Assembly (NCBI GenBank): GCA_003457135.1
Contig: DMSQ01000030.1
Location: forward strand, 145,221-209,220
DNA: 64,000 nucleotides
Direction: 5' to 3'
DNA from: Prolixibacteraceae bacterium
GTDB lineage: Bacteria; Bacteroidota; Bacteroidia; Bacteroidales; Prolixibacteraceae
Part shown: positions 1 to 9,850 of the stretch, piece after piece
Position numbering within the stretch: position 1 is the first letter of the stretch
Layout: every line of letters starts with the position of its first letter
Made by a program: the position numbers and the translations under genes
The notes under the pieces: model-generated
Told to the model about the DNA's origin: nothing
The model's input: the letters and a program-made list of their open reading frames with translations, nothing else
The model's database searches: none

Positions 1-116
1 TGATATCAGGAATCCTGAAAGGAATTAAAGGACAATACCTGATTTTTATGGATGGACGTGTATTCAACATCCGAAAGCACAACGGTTACAGGCTGGAAGT
101 CAGCCTAAATGACTAA
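1..116 (+). CDS. C-terminal end of a DUF2797-like protein (partial)
   Basis: The first bases carry an open frame (reading from base 3) that ends at a TAA at 114-116 and gives 37 residues before the stop. The peptide contains GIKGQYLIF and VFNIRKHNGY, which resemble the C-terminal end of DUF2797 proteins, a family of unknown function common in Bacteroidota. The start lies outside the window, so domain content cannot be checked. The gene ends 108 bp before ilvE on the same strand; nothing shows co-transcription. Confidence 0.55.
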   Translation, partial: ISGILKGIKGQYLIFMDGRVFNIRKHNGYRLEVSLND

Positions 117-224
117 ATTGATAAATTTTTCAGGGGCAATGATAAGTCTTTTCATCTCCGCTTTTTTTTTCGTTAATTTAGGATTCTTAAAAAACCTTAG
201 ATTGACATACTTCTTTTTTTTATT

Positions 225-1244
225 ATGGAAAACATAGACTGGGGTAATCTGACTTTCGGTTACATGAAAACCGATTACAATATACGCTGTACTTACAGCA
301 ACGGTGCCTGGGGCGAATTGGAAGTGTCAGACAGCGAATATCTGAATCTTCACATGGCTGCCACCTGTCTGCATTACGGACAGGAATCGTTTGAAGGATT
401 GAAGGCATTTCGCGGAAAAGACAATAAAATAAGGATTTTCCGCATGGATGAGAATGCCAAGCGGATGCAGGATTCAAGTGTTGGTACAATGATGGCTATC
501 CTTCCAATTGAAAAATTTGAAGAAGCTGTTGTTAAAGCCGTCAAATTAAACGAGCGTTTTGTACCTCCCTACGAATCGGGAGCATCGTTATATATTCGTC
601 CGTTTTTATTCGGAACCGGCGCTCAGGTGGGAGTTAAACCGGCAAGCGAATATATGTTCGTTTTGTTTGTAACCCCGGTTGGCCCCTATTTTAAAGGCGG
701 TTTCCAGACTACTCCTTTCGTTATTATGAGAGAATTTGATCGCTCAGCTCCGCTTGGAATGGGAAAATACAAAGTAGGCGGAAATTATGCCGCCAGTTTG
801 GTAGCCGGAGCCAAAGCCCACGAAATGGGTTATTCCAATGTATTTTACCTCGATGCCAAAGAAAAAAAATACATTGACGAATGCGGTGCAGCCAATTTCT
901 TCGGAATCAAAAACAATACTTACATCACACCAAAATCGAGTTCAATTTTGCCTTCCATCACCAATAAAAGTTTGATGGTTTTGGCTCAGGATATGGGAAT
1001 GAAAGTTGAACAACGCCCGGTTGCCGTGGAAGAACTGGCAACCTTTGAAGAAGCCGGCGCCTGCGGAACTGCTGCGGTTATCAGTCCGATCGGGCAGATT
1101 GACGATTACGATGAAAAGATTTCATACATCTTTTCGAAAGATGGAAAACCTGGGCCGATTAGCGAAAGACTCTACAAAAAACTACAGGGAATTCAATATG
1201 GCGACGAGCCCGATACTCACGGATGGGTAACTGTTGTTGAATAA
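225..1244 (+). CDS. ilvE: Branched-chain amino acid aminotransferase (class IV PLP fold)
   Basis: Transfers the amino group between glutamate and the 2-oxo acids of leucine, isoleucine and valine; cytoplasmic and PLP-dependent. The 339-residue length fits the BCAT_beta type of the fold. The PLP lysine is in MGKYKVGGNYAAS (about residue 187). Other family landmarks are YIRPFLFGTG, FYLDAKEKKYIDECGAANFF and the late EEAGACGTAAVISPI segment. The ATG at 225 is preceded by a TAATTTAG box at 174-181 that resembles the Bacteroidota -7 element. The gene is convergent with nadA, with only 7 bp between the stop codons and no clear terminator between them. Confidence 0.93.
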   Translation: MENIDWGNLTFGYMKTDYNIRCTYSNGAWGELEVSDSEYLNLHMAATCLHYGQESFEGLKAFRGKDNKIRIFRMDENAKRMQDSSVGTMMAILPIEKFEEAVVKAVKLNERFVPPYESGASLYIRPFLFGTGAQVGVKPASEYMFVLFVTPVGPYFKGGFQTTPFVIMREFDRSAPLGMGKYKVGGNYAASLVAGAKAHEMGYSNVFYLDAKEKKYIDECGAANFFGIKNNTYITPKSSSILPSITNKSLMVLAQDMGMKVEQRPVAVEELATFEEAGACGTAAVISPIGQIDDYDEKISYIFSKDGKPGPISERLYKKLQGIQYGDEPDTHGWVTVVE

Positions 1245-1251
1245 ATCTTTT

Positions 1252-2244
1252 TTATTTCGATATTTCAAGCATCCGTAGAATCGGTAATTGTGCCTTTTTT
1301 ATTACTTCCGCCGAAAGTGTAACCTCGGGAAGTTCATGTTTCATGCAAATGTATAATTTCTGAAGGCTGTTTAGTTTCATGTACGAACAGTCGTTGCAGC
1401 CACAGGTTGAGTCAATGGAAGGTGCCGGAATGAAAATTTTATCCGGACAGGCTTTTTTCATCTGGTGCAGGATGCCGCTTTCAGTGGCTACGATGAATTT
1501 TTTCGAGTCGCTTTTACTCACATAATTTAGCAGGGCTGTGGTCGAGCCGATGTATCCGGCAACCAACAGAACGGGTTTTTCGCATTCCGGATGGGCAATA
1601 AATTCAGCATCCGGATGCTGGTCCATCAGTTGAATAATCTTTTCGACTGAATACTTTTCGTGTACCATGCAGGCGCCATCCCACAGAACCATTTCGCGGC
1701 CTGTAAGGCCGTTGAGGTAGTTACCCAGGTTTTTATCCGGTGCAAAAATCAGTTTCTGTTCCGGAGGAAAACTGTTAACAATCTTTAGCGCGTTGGCCGA
1801 GGTGCAAACCACGTCAGTCAAAGTTTTTAGCTCGGCTGTGCAATTAATGTATGAAATCACTTTATGGTCAGGGTATTGCGCTTTAAATTCAGCAAACTTA
1901 TCTGCCGGAGCCGAGTCGGCCAGCGAGCAACCGGCTTTCAGATCAGGTAAAATGACTTTTTTCGATGGATTAATGATTTTTGCGGTTTCGGCCATAAAAT
2001 GAACGCCCACAAAAACAATTAGATCGGCGGTAGTTTTGGCAGCCTCCTGGGCCAGTCCAAGGCTGTCGCCAACATAATCCGCGATATCCTGGAGGTCGCT
2101 TTCAACATAGTAATGACTGAGGATTACCGCATTCTTTTCTTTTTTTAACCGGTTAATTTCTTCAACCAGTTTTATATCTGAACTCACCGGCTCATCAATA
2201 AATCCCTTCTCGTCGAGCATTAGCCGGATATCTTGTGGTTTCAT
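1252..2244 (-). CDS. nadA: Quinolinate synthase A
   Basis: Condenses iminoaspartate with dihydroxyacetone phosphate to quinolinate in de novo NAD synthesis; a cytoplasmic [4Fe-4S] enzyme. The three cluster cysteines are visible in DLKAGCSLAD, DVVCTSANA and STCGCNDCSYM; substrate-binding segments include ILSHYYVE and HPECEKPVL. The frame is open to a TTG at 2265, but the ATG at 2244 (MKPQDIRLML) gives 330 residues, the normal length, and is preferred. No nadB or nadC lies beside it, so the pathway is split in this genome. Confidence 0.93.
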   Translation of the reverse strand: MKPQDIRLMLDEKGFIDEPVSSDIKLVEEINRLKKEKNAVILSHYYVESDLQDIADYVGDSLGLAQEAAKTTADLIVFVGVHFMAETAKIINPSKKVILPDLKAGCSLADSAPADKFAEFKAQYPDHKVISYINCTAELKTLTDVVCTSANALKIVNSFPPEQKLIFAPDKNLGNYLNGLTGREMVLWDGACMVHEKYSVEKIIQLMDQHPDAEFIAHPECEKPVLLVAGYIGSTTALLNYVSKSDSKKFIVATESGILHQMKKACPDKIFIPAPSIDSTCGCNDCSYMKLNSLQKLYICMKHELPEVTLSAEVIKKAQLPILRMLEISK

Positions 2245-2685
2245 TGCAGGTATTTTAAAATTCAATATTTTTCTGATACAAAAATATCAATTTCAGCCGG
2301 AAATAAAGAATGCCTGCCATTAAAGCAATTATCCTGAACTAAAATACCCTGATAATTTCAGAATTTGACTCAGGTTTAAATGTGCTGAAAATCGGTTTTT
2401 CATAGCAATTTCTTTGATTAATCAAATGATTACCAAAACAAAAATATTTATTTTATCAACAACTTATTAAGAGGTGCATTGTTGATAACTACTCTTTTGC
2501 TACTCCGGAATAAATTGTAATTTTCAACGTGAAATAGGGCGTTTTGCTTCCGTTTTTTTAACGCTTAAAGCGTTGTTTCCGTTTTAATCAAATTGACACA
2601 AATTGATAACATTATCGTAAGGAACAAATAATTTTAATCATAAATCATATAACTTTCTTTGTCCAGAATTTAAATTAATTTTTCT
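2245..2685. other. Intergenic region between divergent nadA and the TonB-dependent receptor
   Basis: No gene was found here. The stretch is AT-rich and should hold the promoters of both divergent genes. A perfect 15-bp palindrome, AACGCTTAAAGCGTT, lies at 2560-2574. A CTTTCTTTG sequence near 2652-2660, about 25 bp before the receptor start, could be its -7 region. No riboswitch-like structure was recognised. Confidence 0.5.
2560..2574. promoter_or_regulatory. 15-bp perfect palindrome upstream of the TonB-dependent receptor
   Basis: AACGCTT-A-AAGCGTT is an exact inverted repeat 112 bp before the receptor start. Its size and symmetry suit a dimeric DNA-binding protein. It is followed by too few Ts to be a good terminator in either direction. 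The binding protein is unknown. Confidence 0.35.
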
Positions 2686-5600
2686 ATGAAAAAGATGCTA
2701 AAATTTTATTTAGTGCTTATTGCTTTTGTGATGGTAAGCTTTTCTGCCTTTTCGCAGATGACTTCATCCGGGATGAATGGGCGGATTACCGGAGCAAACA
2801 ATGAATTGCTTCCGGGCGCAACTATTGTTGCTGTACATCAGCCTTCAGGTACACAATACGGTACCATATCAAATTCTGAAGGTCGTTTTACCATTCCGGG
2901 TATGCGTTCGGGTGGTCCTTATGCAGTTGATGTAACTTTTGTTGGATACAACAAGGCTTCTTATACCGGTATTATCCTTTCTCTTGGCGAATCATACGGA
3001 TTAGATGTCAGCCTGAATGAAGAAAGCGTTGATGTTGGTGAAGTTATTGTTATGGGATCAAAAGGTCCGGTATTCAATTCTGAAAAAAATGGCGCATCAA
3101 TCAATGTTACTAACCGGCAGATTGCCATGATGCCAACCATTTCAAGAAGCATCAACGATGTAACCCGTTTGACTCCCCAGGCAAACGGTAATCAAATTGG
3201 AGGTGGTAACTATCGTCAGAATTATATTACCGTTGACGGCGCTCAGTTTAATAATGCTTTTGGTATAGGAAGCAATCTTCCTTCAGGAGGTTCTCCGATC
3301 TCTCTGGATGCCCTTGATCAGATTTCAGTAAATATTACTCCTTTTGATGTACGCCAGAGTGGTTTTATCGGCGCTTCGGTAAACGCTGTAACCCGTTCAG
3401 GTACCAACGAATTTTCCGGTTCGGTATATACTTATATGCAGAATGAAAAATACAAAGGAAATAAAGTTGGCGATGCCACACCATTTATTAAAAACCCTTC
3501 TGATTATCAGATGCAAGGTGTTCGTATTGGTGGTCCGATTATCAAGAACAAGCTTTTCTTTTTTGTGAACTACGAAACTGAAAAACGCACTGTACCCGGA
3601 CCTTCACGCGTTGCCGCTACCGCTGCTGCTCCTTCTGATTATACCAAAAATATTGCACGTCCAACAGTTACCGAAATGGATAACATCAGCAAATATCTTT
3701 TGGATACTTACGGATATGAAACTGGCCCATATCAGGGTTATTCCAACGAAAGCCCGGGAAGTAAATTCCTGGCCCGTATTGATTGGAACATCAGCAAGAA
3801 CCACAAGTTTAATATTCGCTACAGCGATACAAAAACTAAAAGTCCAAACCCTCCCAGTACTTCTGTTAATAATTTCTCGTCATCTATTTATACCGGCAAC
3901 CGTCAGGCGATGGATGCCATCTGGTTTAAAAATGCCGGATATTTTCAGGAAACCAACTTCAGTTCGTTGTCATCTGAGTTAAACTCGACATTTGGCGGCG
4001 GAAGATTCTCAAATACTCTTCGTTACACCTATTCGTTTCAGGATGAACCACGTAGTACAGTTGGAAAAACCTTTCCTTTCGTTGATATCTTAAAAGATAA
4101 CAAGGTATTTACTTCGTTTGGTACTGAACCTTTTAGCTACGGAAACTTACGTGAAGTAAAAACGACAACCATTACCGATGATTTCTCCTGGTCTATGGGC
4201 AAAAACCGTTTTACTTTCGGCCTTCAGTATGAACACAATGCCACCAAGAACGGATTCATGCGTTTTGGATCCAGTTTCTATGTATTTAAATCATGGGATG
4301 ATTTTGTGAACGGAGCAAAACCGCAAAATTTTGGTTTGACCTTCTCTAACACACCAGGCTATGAACAGGCCTTTCCAAGCTTTGATTTCAACCAGTTTTC
4401 AGCCTACCTTCAGGATGAAATTGCTATGAGCGCCAAACTCAAAGTAAATGCAGGGTTCCGTGTTGACCTTCCAACTTACTCACAGCCAACTGCTGAACAT
4501 CCGATGATTGCCAATTTGACTTTTGGCGATGAAAAATACAGCACAGCAACTTTACCTAAATCAAGATTGCTTTTATCTCCACGTGTCGGTTTTAATTACG
4601 ATGTAAAAGGCGACCGTTCTTTAGTGGTTCGCGGAGGTACAGGAGTTTTCACCGGTCGCGTTCCATTTGTTTGGATCGTTGGACAGGTAGGTGATGCCGG
4701 TATGATTCAAACAACCATGAATTATGTGGGCCAGGCAAATGTACCAGGTGTATTCAATAAAGATCCGAGGGCATATTATCCAACGACACAGCCTGCCGCT
4801 GGAACTATTGTACCTCAAACATTTACAATTATTTCTAATGACTTCAAAATGCCACAATCGTGGAAGTCGAGCGTGGCCGTGGATGCTAAACTTCCATGGG
4901 GAATTAAAGGAACCGTTGAGGGAGTTTATAACAAGGACTTCAATACTGCAATCTTTGTAAACACGGGTTTAAAAGGTGGCGTTCCGATGAACATTGCCGG
5001 CTATCCTGATAATCGCATTGTATATCCGGTAACAACAACAGCAACCAACGGTCTTAAATATTACCAGACGGTCAGCTCTGATGGCAAAACGATCACAACA
5101 GGTTTGCCTGCCGGTGGAAACGGGGTTTCTCCAATCGTCCTGAGAAATGCCAGTGGTGGTTATTACTATTCTGCAACTTTCAAATTGGAAAAATCGTTTG
5201 ACAGTGGATTCTACGGAATGCTTGCATATACCCATAGCGAAGCTAAGAATCTGGCAGATGGCCAAGGTGATCAGGCCTCAGGAGCTTGGAGTAATAATGC
5301 CAATATAAACGGATCAAACAGCTTTGAAAAAAGCTTTGCCAGCTATGTTACTCCTGATAAGTTAATCGCCAATGTTTCCTATAAAGTAGAATACTTGAAT
5401 TCAATGGCAACTACAGTTTCGGTTTTCTATGAAGGTGGAGCACAAGGCCGGTTCTCCTATGTATATTCAAATAACATTGTCCGTGATGGAGCAGGTTCAT
5501 TCAACCTTCTTTATGTTCCAAAAGACGCAACTGAAATTACATTTGTTGACCAGACCGTGAAAAACATCGATGGTATCAATGTTTTATGGACTGCCGCAGC

Positions 5601-6015
5601 TCAGAGCGATGCTTTCTTTGCTTACGTTGAACAGGACAAATACCTGAAAACCCGTAAAGGACAGTATGCCGAACGTAATGGAGCTGTATTGCCCTGGAGA
5701 AACCAATTTGACGTGAAAGTCATGCAGGAATTCTTCGTTAAAGTTGGAGGCAAACGCAATACGATTCAGGTAAGTCTTGACATCCTCAACGCAGGTAACC
5801 TGATTAATAAAAACTGGGGAATAGCTGACTTCTACAATCAGAATAACATCCTGACACCGGTTAACAATTCAAGCGTTGTTGCTGGTGGTACAGTAAAACC
5901 AACTTTCAGACTCAATCCATACAACAGCGGAATGTTGCAGAAAACGTATTCAGATAATCTTGGTTATAGTTCAACCTACTCCATGCAACTCGGAATTCGT
6001 TACATCTTTAACTAA
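2686..6015 (+). CDS. Oar-like TonB-dependent outer-membrane receptor with carboxypeptidase-regulatory domain
   Basis: A large (1109 aa) outer-membrane beta-barrel protein. It has a signal peptide (about residues 1-23, ending AFSQ), a carboxypeptidase-regulatory-like beta domain (about 28-115; GRITGANNELLPGATIV), a plug region (about 120-240) with VTRLTPQANGNQ, and a long barrel ending in the aromatic C-terminus GIRYIFN. It lacks a SusD partner and the usual SusC linker, so it fits the Oar/Cna-B-type TonB receptors of Bacteroidota rather than SusC. Substrate unknown. Single gene with its own terminator at 6037-6072. Confidence 0.88.
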   Translation: MKKMLKFYLVLIAFVMVSFSAFSQMTSSGMNGRITGANNELLPGATIVAVHQPSGTQYGTISNSEGRFTIPGMRSGGPYAVDVTFVGYNKASYTGIILSLGESYGLDVSLNEESVDVGEVIVMGSKGPVFNSEKNGASINVTNRQIAMMPTISRSINDVTRLTPQANGNQIGGGNYRQNYITVDGAQFNNAFGIGSNLPSGGSPISLDALDQISVNITPFDVRQSGFIGASVNAVTRSGTNEFSGSVYTYMQNEKYKGNKVGDATPFIKNPSDYQMQGVRIGGPIIKNKLFFFVNYETEKRTVPGPSRVAATAAAPSDYTKNIARPTVTEMDNISKYLLDTYGYETGPYQGYSNESPGSKFLARIDWNISKNHKFNIRYSDTKTKSPNPPSTSVNNFSSSIYTGNRQAMDAIWFKNAGYFQETNFSSLSSELNSTFGGGRFSNTLRYTYSFQDEPRSTVGKTFPFVDILKDNKVFTSFGTEPFSYGNLREVKTTTITDDFSWSMGKNRFTFGLQYEHNATKNGFMRFGSSFYVFKSWDDFVNGAKPQNFGLTFSNTPGYEQAFPSFDFNQFSAYLQDEIAMSAKLKVNAGFRVDLPTYSQPTAEHPMIANLTFGDEKYSTATLPKSRLLLSPRVGFNYDVKGDRSLVVRGGTGVFTGRVPFVWIVGQVGDAGMIQTTMNYVGQANVPGVFNKDPRAYYPTTQPAAGTIVPQTFTIISNDFKMPQSWKSSVAVDAKLPWGIKGTVEGVYNKDFNTAIFVNTGLKGGVPMNIAGYPDNRIVYPVTTTATNGLKYYQTVSSDGKTITTGLPAGGNGVSPIVLRNASGGYYYSATFKLEKSFDSGFYGMLAYTHSEAKNLADGQGDQASGAWSNNANINGSNSFEKSFASYVTPDKLIANVSYKVEYLNSMATTVSVFYEGGAQGRFSYVYSNNIVRDGAGSFNLLYVPKDATEITFVDQTVKNIDGINVLWTAAAQSDAFFAYVEQDKYLKTRKGQYAERNGAVLPWRNQFDVKVMQEFFVKVGGKRNTIQVSLDILNAGNLINKNWGIADFYNQNNILTPVNNSSVVAGGTVKPTFRLNPYNSGMLQKTYSDNLGYSSTYSMQLGIRYIFN

Positions 6016-6036
6016 CTGAAAATTTTTTCACTTATT

Positions 6037-6072
6037 AAAAGAGCCCGCAAATAATTGCGGGCTCTTTTTTTT
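6037..6072 (+). terminator. Rho-independent terminator after the TonB-dependent receptor
   Basis: An 11-bp stem, AGAGCCCGCAA pairing with TTGCGGGCTCT, encloses a short AATAA-type loop and is followed by a run of Ts. It lies 22 bp after the receptor stop codon and before deoC. Confidence 0.93.
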
Positions 6073-6135
6073 GCAAACTGAAATGTGAAATCCAAAACGA
6101 AAACCATTAAACATTTTAACTTTACACAAAAAAAC

Positions 6136-6990
6136 ATGTCCATCGAAACTTGCCCATTGTCCATAGCGGATATTCAATTTGAACTGGCTGAAATCCATGA
6201 AATTGCTGTCAGCAACAGCAATAAAAAAATGTTTGAAAAAGCTCTTTCATGTATTGATCTCACTACCCTGAACCCGATTGATACAGTCAGCTCTGTGGCT
6301 GCATTTACCGAAAAAGTGAACCAATTTCCTGTTGCATTTCCAGGAATAAGCAATGTGGCCGCCATTTGTGTTTATCCGAATATGGCCCACACTGTGAAAA
6401 GCACATTGAAAGTTCTGAATGTGAAAATTGCCGCAGTGGCCGGAGGATTTCCTTCATCAATGACCTTTACCAAACTTAAAATAGAGGAAGCCCAATTAGC
6501 CGTGATGGCCGGGGCCAATGAAATAGACATTGTAATGCCTCTTTGGGCTTTTCTTGAAGGACATTTCGAAACCTGTACCAGCGAAATTTCTGCCATTAAA
6601 AAAGCCATTGGCGATGCACACCTGAAAGTGATTCTTGAAACCGGAGTTTTGAATGTTGATCAAATTTGGCAAGCATCGATTCTGGCTATCGAAGCAGGCG
6701 CCGATTTCATCAAAACCTCAACTGGCAAATTACCCCAGGCCGCCACTCCTGAAGCTGCGTTTGTGATGTGCCTGGCTATCAAACAGCATTTTGAGGAAAC
6801 CGGTAAAAAAATCGGGTTTAAACCGGCGGGGGGCATCGTAACTCCTGAAGATGCCATATTCTATCTCACCATTGTTCGGGAAATTCTGGGTGATGCATGG
6901 TTGACCCCTGAACTTTTTCGTATTGGCGCCAGCCGCCTGGCCAACAACCTGCTCGAAAAAATTACAGGTGTTCCGGCAAAACATTTTTAA
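6136..6990 (+). CDS. deoC: Deoxyribose-phosphate aldolase
   Basis: Class I aldolase that splits 2-deoxyribose 5-phosphate into glyceraldehyde 3-phosphate and acetaldehyde in deoxynucleoside catabolism. The Schiff-base lysine is in FIKTSTGK; AGANEIDIVMP and FKPAGGIVTPEDA are family motifs. The frame is open from a GTG at 6085, but the ATG at 6136 (MSIETCPLSI) gives 284 residues. The added N-terminus would be lysine-rich and begin only 13 bp after the terminator T-run, so the ATG is preferred. The gene sits 15 bp before ppc on the same strand, which suggests co-transcription. Confidence 0.9.
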   Translation: MSIETCPLSIADIQFELAEIHEIAVSNSNKKMFEKALSCIDLTTLNPIDTVSSVAAFTEKVNQFPVAFPGISNVAAICVYPNMAHTVKSTLKVLNVKIAAVAGGFPSSMTFTKLKIEEAQLAVMAGANEIDIVMPLWAFLEGHFETCTSEISAIKKAIGDAHLKVILETGVLNVDQIWQASILAIEAGADFIKTSTGKLPQAATPEAAFVMCLAIKQHFEETGKKIGFKPAGGIVTPEDAIFYLTIVREILGDAWLTPELFRIGASRLANNLLEKITGVPAKHF

Positions 6991-7005
6991 TTCTGAGGCT
7001 GTTTA

Positions 7006-9792
7006 ATGAACAAAAAACGATTACCATATATGCACCCTTTTCTAAAGGAAAACATTCAGGAAATAGGCAAACCTTATTCCGATCTTCATTTTTTACTGAA
7101 ATGCTTTGCCGAGGTTCTTGAAGCAAATAATGAAAAAAAACTTCTAGCCTATATTCCATGGCTAAACACGCAGGTTTCAACTCCGCCTTCTGAACTCGAA
7201 CAAAAAGTTGTTCACCTTTATTCCATTAGTTTTCAGCTTCTTAATTTGTGTGAAGTAAACTGGGCCGTACAAAGCAGGCGAAACAAACAGCAATTGCATG
7301 GATCGCATAGTGTTAACGGTAGCTGGGCACACACTTTTTCGGAATTAAAGGCTGCAGGAATCTCTCAGAAAGAAATTGTCGCAGTACTTTCGGAAATCGA
7401 GGTGGAACCAGTAATGACAGCACACCCTACTGAAGCAAAAAGGACTGTCGTTTTGAAATATTACCGCGAACTGTATCTGCAACTGGTGATGCTCGAAAAT
7501 CCGGTCTATACTGCTTTGGAACGCGATCAGATCCGGTCGGGTATAAAAGAATTGTTGACACGGCTTTGGTTTATTGACGATATTTACCTTGAAAAACCAC
7601 AGGTCGAAACTGAACTCGAGAACGTTTTACACTACCTGACCAAGGTTTTTCCAGATGTATTCGAACTTCATGACAAAACATTGGTACAAGCCTGGAATGA
7701 AGCCGGCTTTCAACCGGAGTTAATACAAAATTACCATTCATTGCCTAAAATAAGCCTGGGCTCATGGGTTGGCGGCGACCGCGACGGGCATCCTTTGGTG
7801 ACTCCTGAAATCACAGCATATACTCTGGAGCGATTAAGGGCCGAAGCTCTTGATCTGATTGCCCAACGTTTGAATAGCCTTGCTGACAGCCTGAGTATTT
7901 ACACCTCTGAAAACTCCTTTTCTCCTGAATTAAAGCAAGCTAAATCTTTGTTGGAACAGCAGATTCCCGGCATTTCTGAGAATATCAGGTACTCTTCGGC
8001 CTCGCACGAGCCATTTAAGCAATTTGTTCTCTTGCTGATTGAAAAACTGCCAGTAAAACAAACCAATTCCGCAACTATCCACCCATGGATGTATGCCAAT
8101 TCCGGACAATTGATAGGCAACCTGGAAGATTTGTTTCATGCACTTTCAGACTGGGGCGCTCCGATGCTTGCAATGAACGAAGTGAACAAGGCGCTGCGTT
8201 TTGTCCAGAATTTCGGCTTTCATCTGGCACACCTGGATGTCCGCCAGAACAGTGAATTTTATCAAAAAGCATTTTGGAGCTTATTGGATGATATCGAAAG
8301 TTCCGGCTTTTCCGCAAATGCCAACGGATCGGTGGATAAACAATTTTTGCTTCAGGAGCTAAACCTGTACCGTCCTTTCACACACCGGTACTCCGGAAGT
8401 GTAAGCGAAACTGGCGATGCACTGGGCTATCTGACTGTTTTAGCCGAACACATCCGTAACTATGGACCAGATGCACTAGGTTCGATTATTGTCAGTATGA
8501 CTAAAAAAGTTGAAGATTTATTCACCTTTTATTTGCTTGCCAGAGAAGCCGGACTGTATATAAAGACCAAATCAGGTCCGGCTTGTCAGTTACCGGTTGT
8601 ACCTTTGTTCGAAACCATCGAAGATTTACACCGTGCTCCCCAAATTCTGGACGAATTTCTCGCCCATCCGGTAACCCAAAATACACTTAGGCTACAAATG
8701 CTGCACAAAGGATATTCGCGTCCGGTTGCCGAGGTAATGATTGGTTACAGCGACAGTAATAAAGACGGCGGTATTTTGTCAAGTCTTTGGCATTTATACC
8801 AGGCACAATATGAATTAGCCCGGATAGGACAAAAACATGGTGTTGATATCCGTTTCTTTCATGGAAAAGGAGGCAGTATCAGTCGGGGCGCCGGACCAAT
8901 TCACTGGTTTTTAAAAAGTCTGCCTTCCGGTTCGCTTTGCGGAAAACTCCGGCTTACCGAACAGGGTGAAACAATCGAACGAAAATATGCCAACAAAGTT
9001 AATGCAGCATTCAATATCGAATTACTGACTTCAGGAACCTTGCTGAATACCCTTTTGAACACCGACAGCCAAAGCGCTGATCTGAGTGAACTTTTCGACC
9101 TTATTGGCACGATGGCACACGAAAGTTTCGAAACCTACAATTCGCTTACCCGCCATCCGGGCTTTATCCGTTTTTTTGAAAATGCAACCCCAATAGATGT
9201 GATTGAAACAAGCAAGATCGGCTCCCGGCCTTCGCGCCGGACCAACCAACGTTCTTTGGCCGATCTTCGGGCTATTCCATGGGTTTTTAGCTGGTCGCAA
9301 AGCCGCGTGAACATTACCGGCTGGTATGGCGTTGGAAGTACCCTGAAACTAATCAAGGAGCAACAGCCAGAAAAATATGCACTTCTAAGGAGGCTTTTGG
9401 CTTCGCATCCGCTGGTGCGATATATTCTGACCAATGTTGATTCGGGTTTGGCAGCTACCGATCCTGAAATCATCGGGCTTTATGCATCGCTTGTGGATGA
9501 TAAACAAGTGAAGAACGACATTTTGCCACTCATTTTATCGGAATATTATTTAACCAAAACCCTGCTCGCCGAATTACTCGTCAGGCCTTTTGTACAACGC
9601 AGGAAGAATCATTACTATTCAACCCGGCTGAGGGCTGTGGCTCTTGAACTGATGCACCAGATGCAGGTAAACGCACTGCGCCAATGGAGAAACGACAAAG
9701 ATACGGTTGAACCTGAAGTTGCTGATCAGCAAAATATTATCTTGCTAAAAACCATAAACGCTGTGGCAAATGCGTTGGGATCAACCGGATAG
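7006..9792 (+). CDS. ppc: Phosphoenolpyruvate carboxylase
   Basis: Adds bicarbonate to phosphoenolpyruvate to make oxaloacetate, an anaplerotic reaction. At 928 residues it is full length. Catalytic motifs are present: MTAHPTEAKRT with the essential histidine, WVGGDRDGHPLVT, GYSDSNKDGG, the mobile-loop FHGKGGSISRGAGP, and RPSRR in the second half. The gene starts 15 bp after deoC and is followed 58 bp later by a carbonic-anhydrase-like gene, which could supply its bicarbonate. The C-terminus ends NALGSTG rather than the common NTG. Confidence 0.95.
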   Translation: MNKKRLPYMHPFLKENIQEIGKPYSDLHFLLKCFAEVLEANNEKKLLAYIPWLNTQVSTPPSELEQKVVHLYSISFQLLNLCEVNWAVQSRRNKQQLHGSHSVNGSWAHTFSELKAAGISQKEIVAVLSEIEVEPVMTAHPTEAKRTVVLKYYRELYLQLVMLENPVYTALERDQIRSGIKELLTRLWFIDDIYLEKPQVETELENVLHYLTKVFPDVFELHDKTLVQAWNEAGFQPELIQNYHSLPKISLGSWVGGDRDGHPLVTPEITAYTLERLRAEALDLIAQRLNSLADSLSIYTSENSFSPELKQAKSLLEQQIPGISENIRYSSASHEPFKQFVLLLIEKLPVKQTNSATIHPWMYANSGQLIGNLEDLFHALSDWGAPMLAMNEVNKALRFVQNFGFHLAHLDVRQNSEFYQKAFWSLLDDIESSGFSANANGSVDKQFLLQELNLYRPFTHRYSGSVSETGDALGYLTVLAEHIRNYGPDALGSIIVSMTKKVEDLFTFYLLAREAGLYIKTKSGPACQLPVVPLFETIEDLHRAPQILDEFLAHPVTQNTLRLQMLHKGYSRPVAEVMIGYSDSNKDGGILSSLWHLYQAQYELARIGQKHGVDIRFFHGKGGSISRGAGPIHWFLKSLPSGSLCGKLRLTEQGETIERKYANKVNAAFNIELLTSGTLLNTLLNTDSQSADLSELFDLIGTMAHESFETYNSLTRHPGFIRFFENATPIDVIETSKIGSRPSRRTNQRSLADLRAIPWVFSWSQSRVNITGWYGVGSTLKLIKEQQPEKYALLRRLLASHPLVRYILTNVDSGLAATDPEIIGLYASLVDDKQVKNDILPLILSEYYLTKTLLAELLVRPFVQRRKNHYYSTRLRAVALELMHQMQVNALRQWRNDKDTVEPEVADQQNIILLKTINAVANALGSTG

Positions 9793-9850
9793 TCCGGTTT
9801 CTTTTTTATCTTAGTTGCCTTTTAAGAATCAAAATTTAAAATTTATTCCT

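Noticed and set aside
1244..1252. Bidirectional terminator between ilvE and nadA
   Set aside because: The 7-bp gap and nearby bases form no stem.
2245..2685. Riboswitch upstream of the TonB-dependent receptor
   Set aside because: Only a 15-bp palindrome is present; no conserved B12, TPP or similar core was recognised.
6085..6135. GTG start for deoC
   Set aside because: It lies 13 bp after a terminator T-run and would add a basic tail absent from the family; the ATG at 6136 fits.
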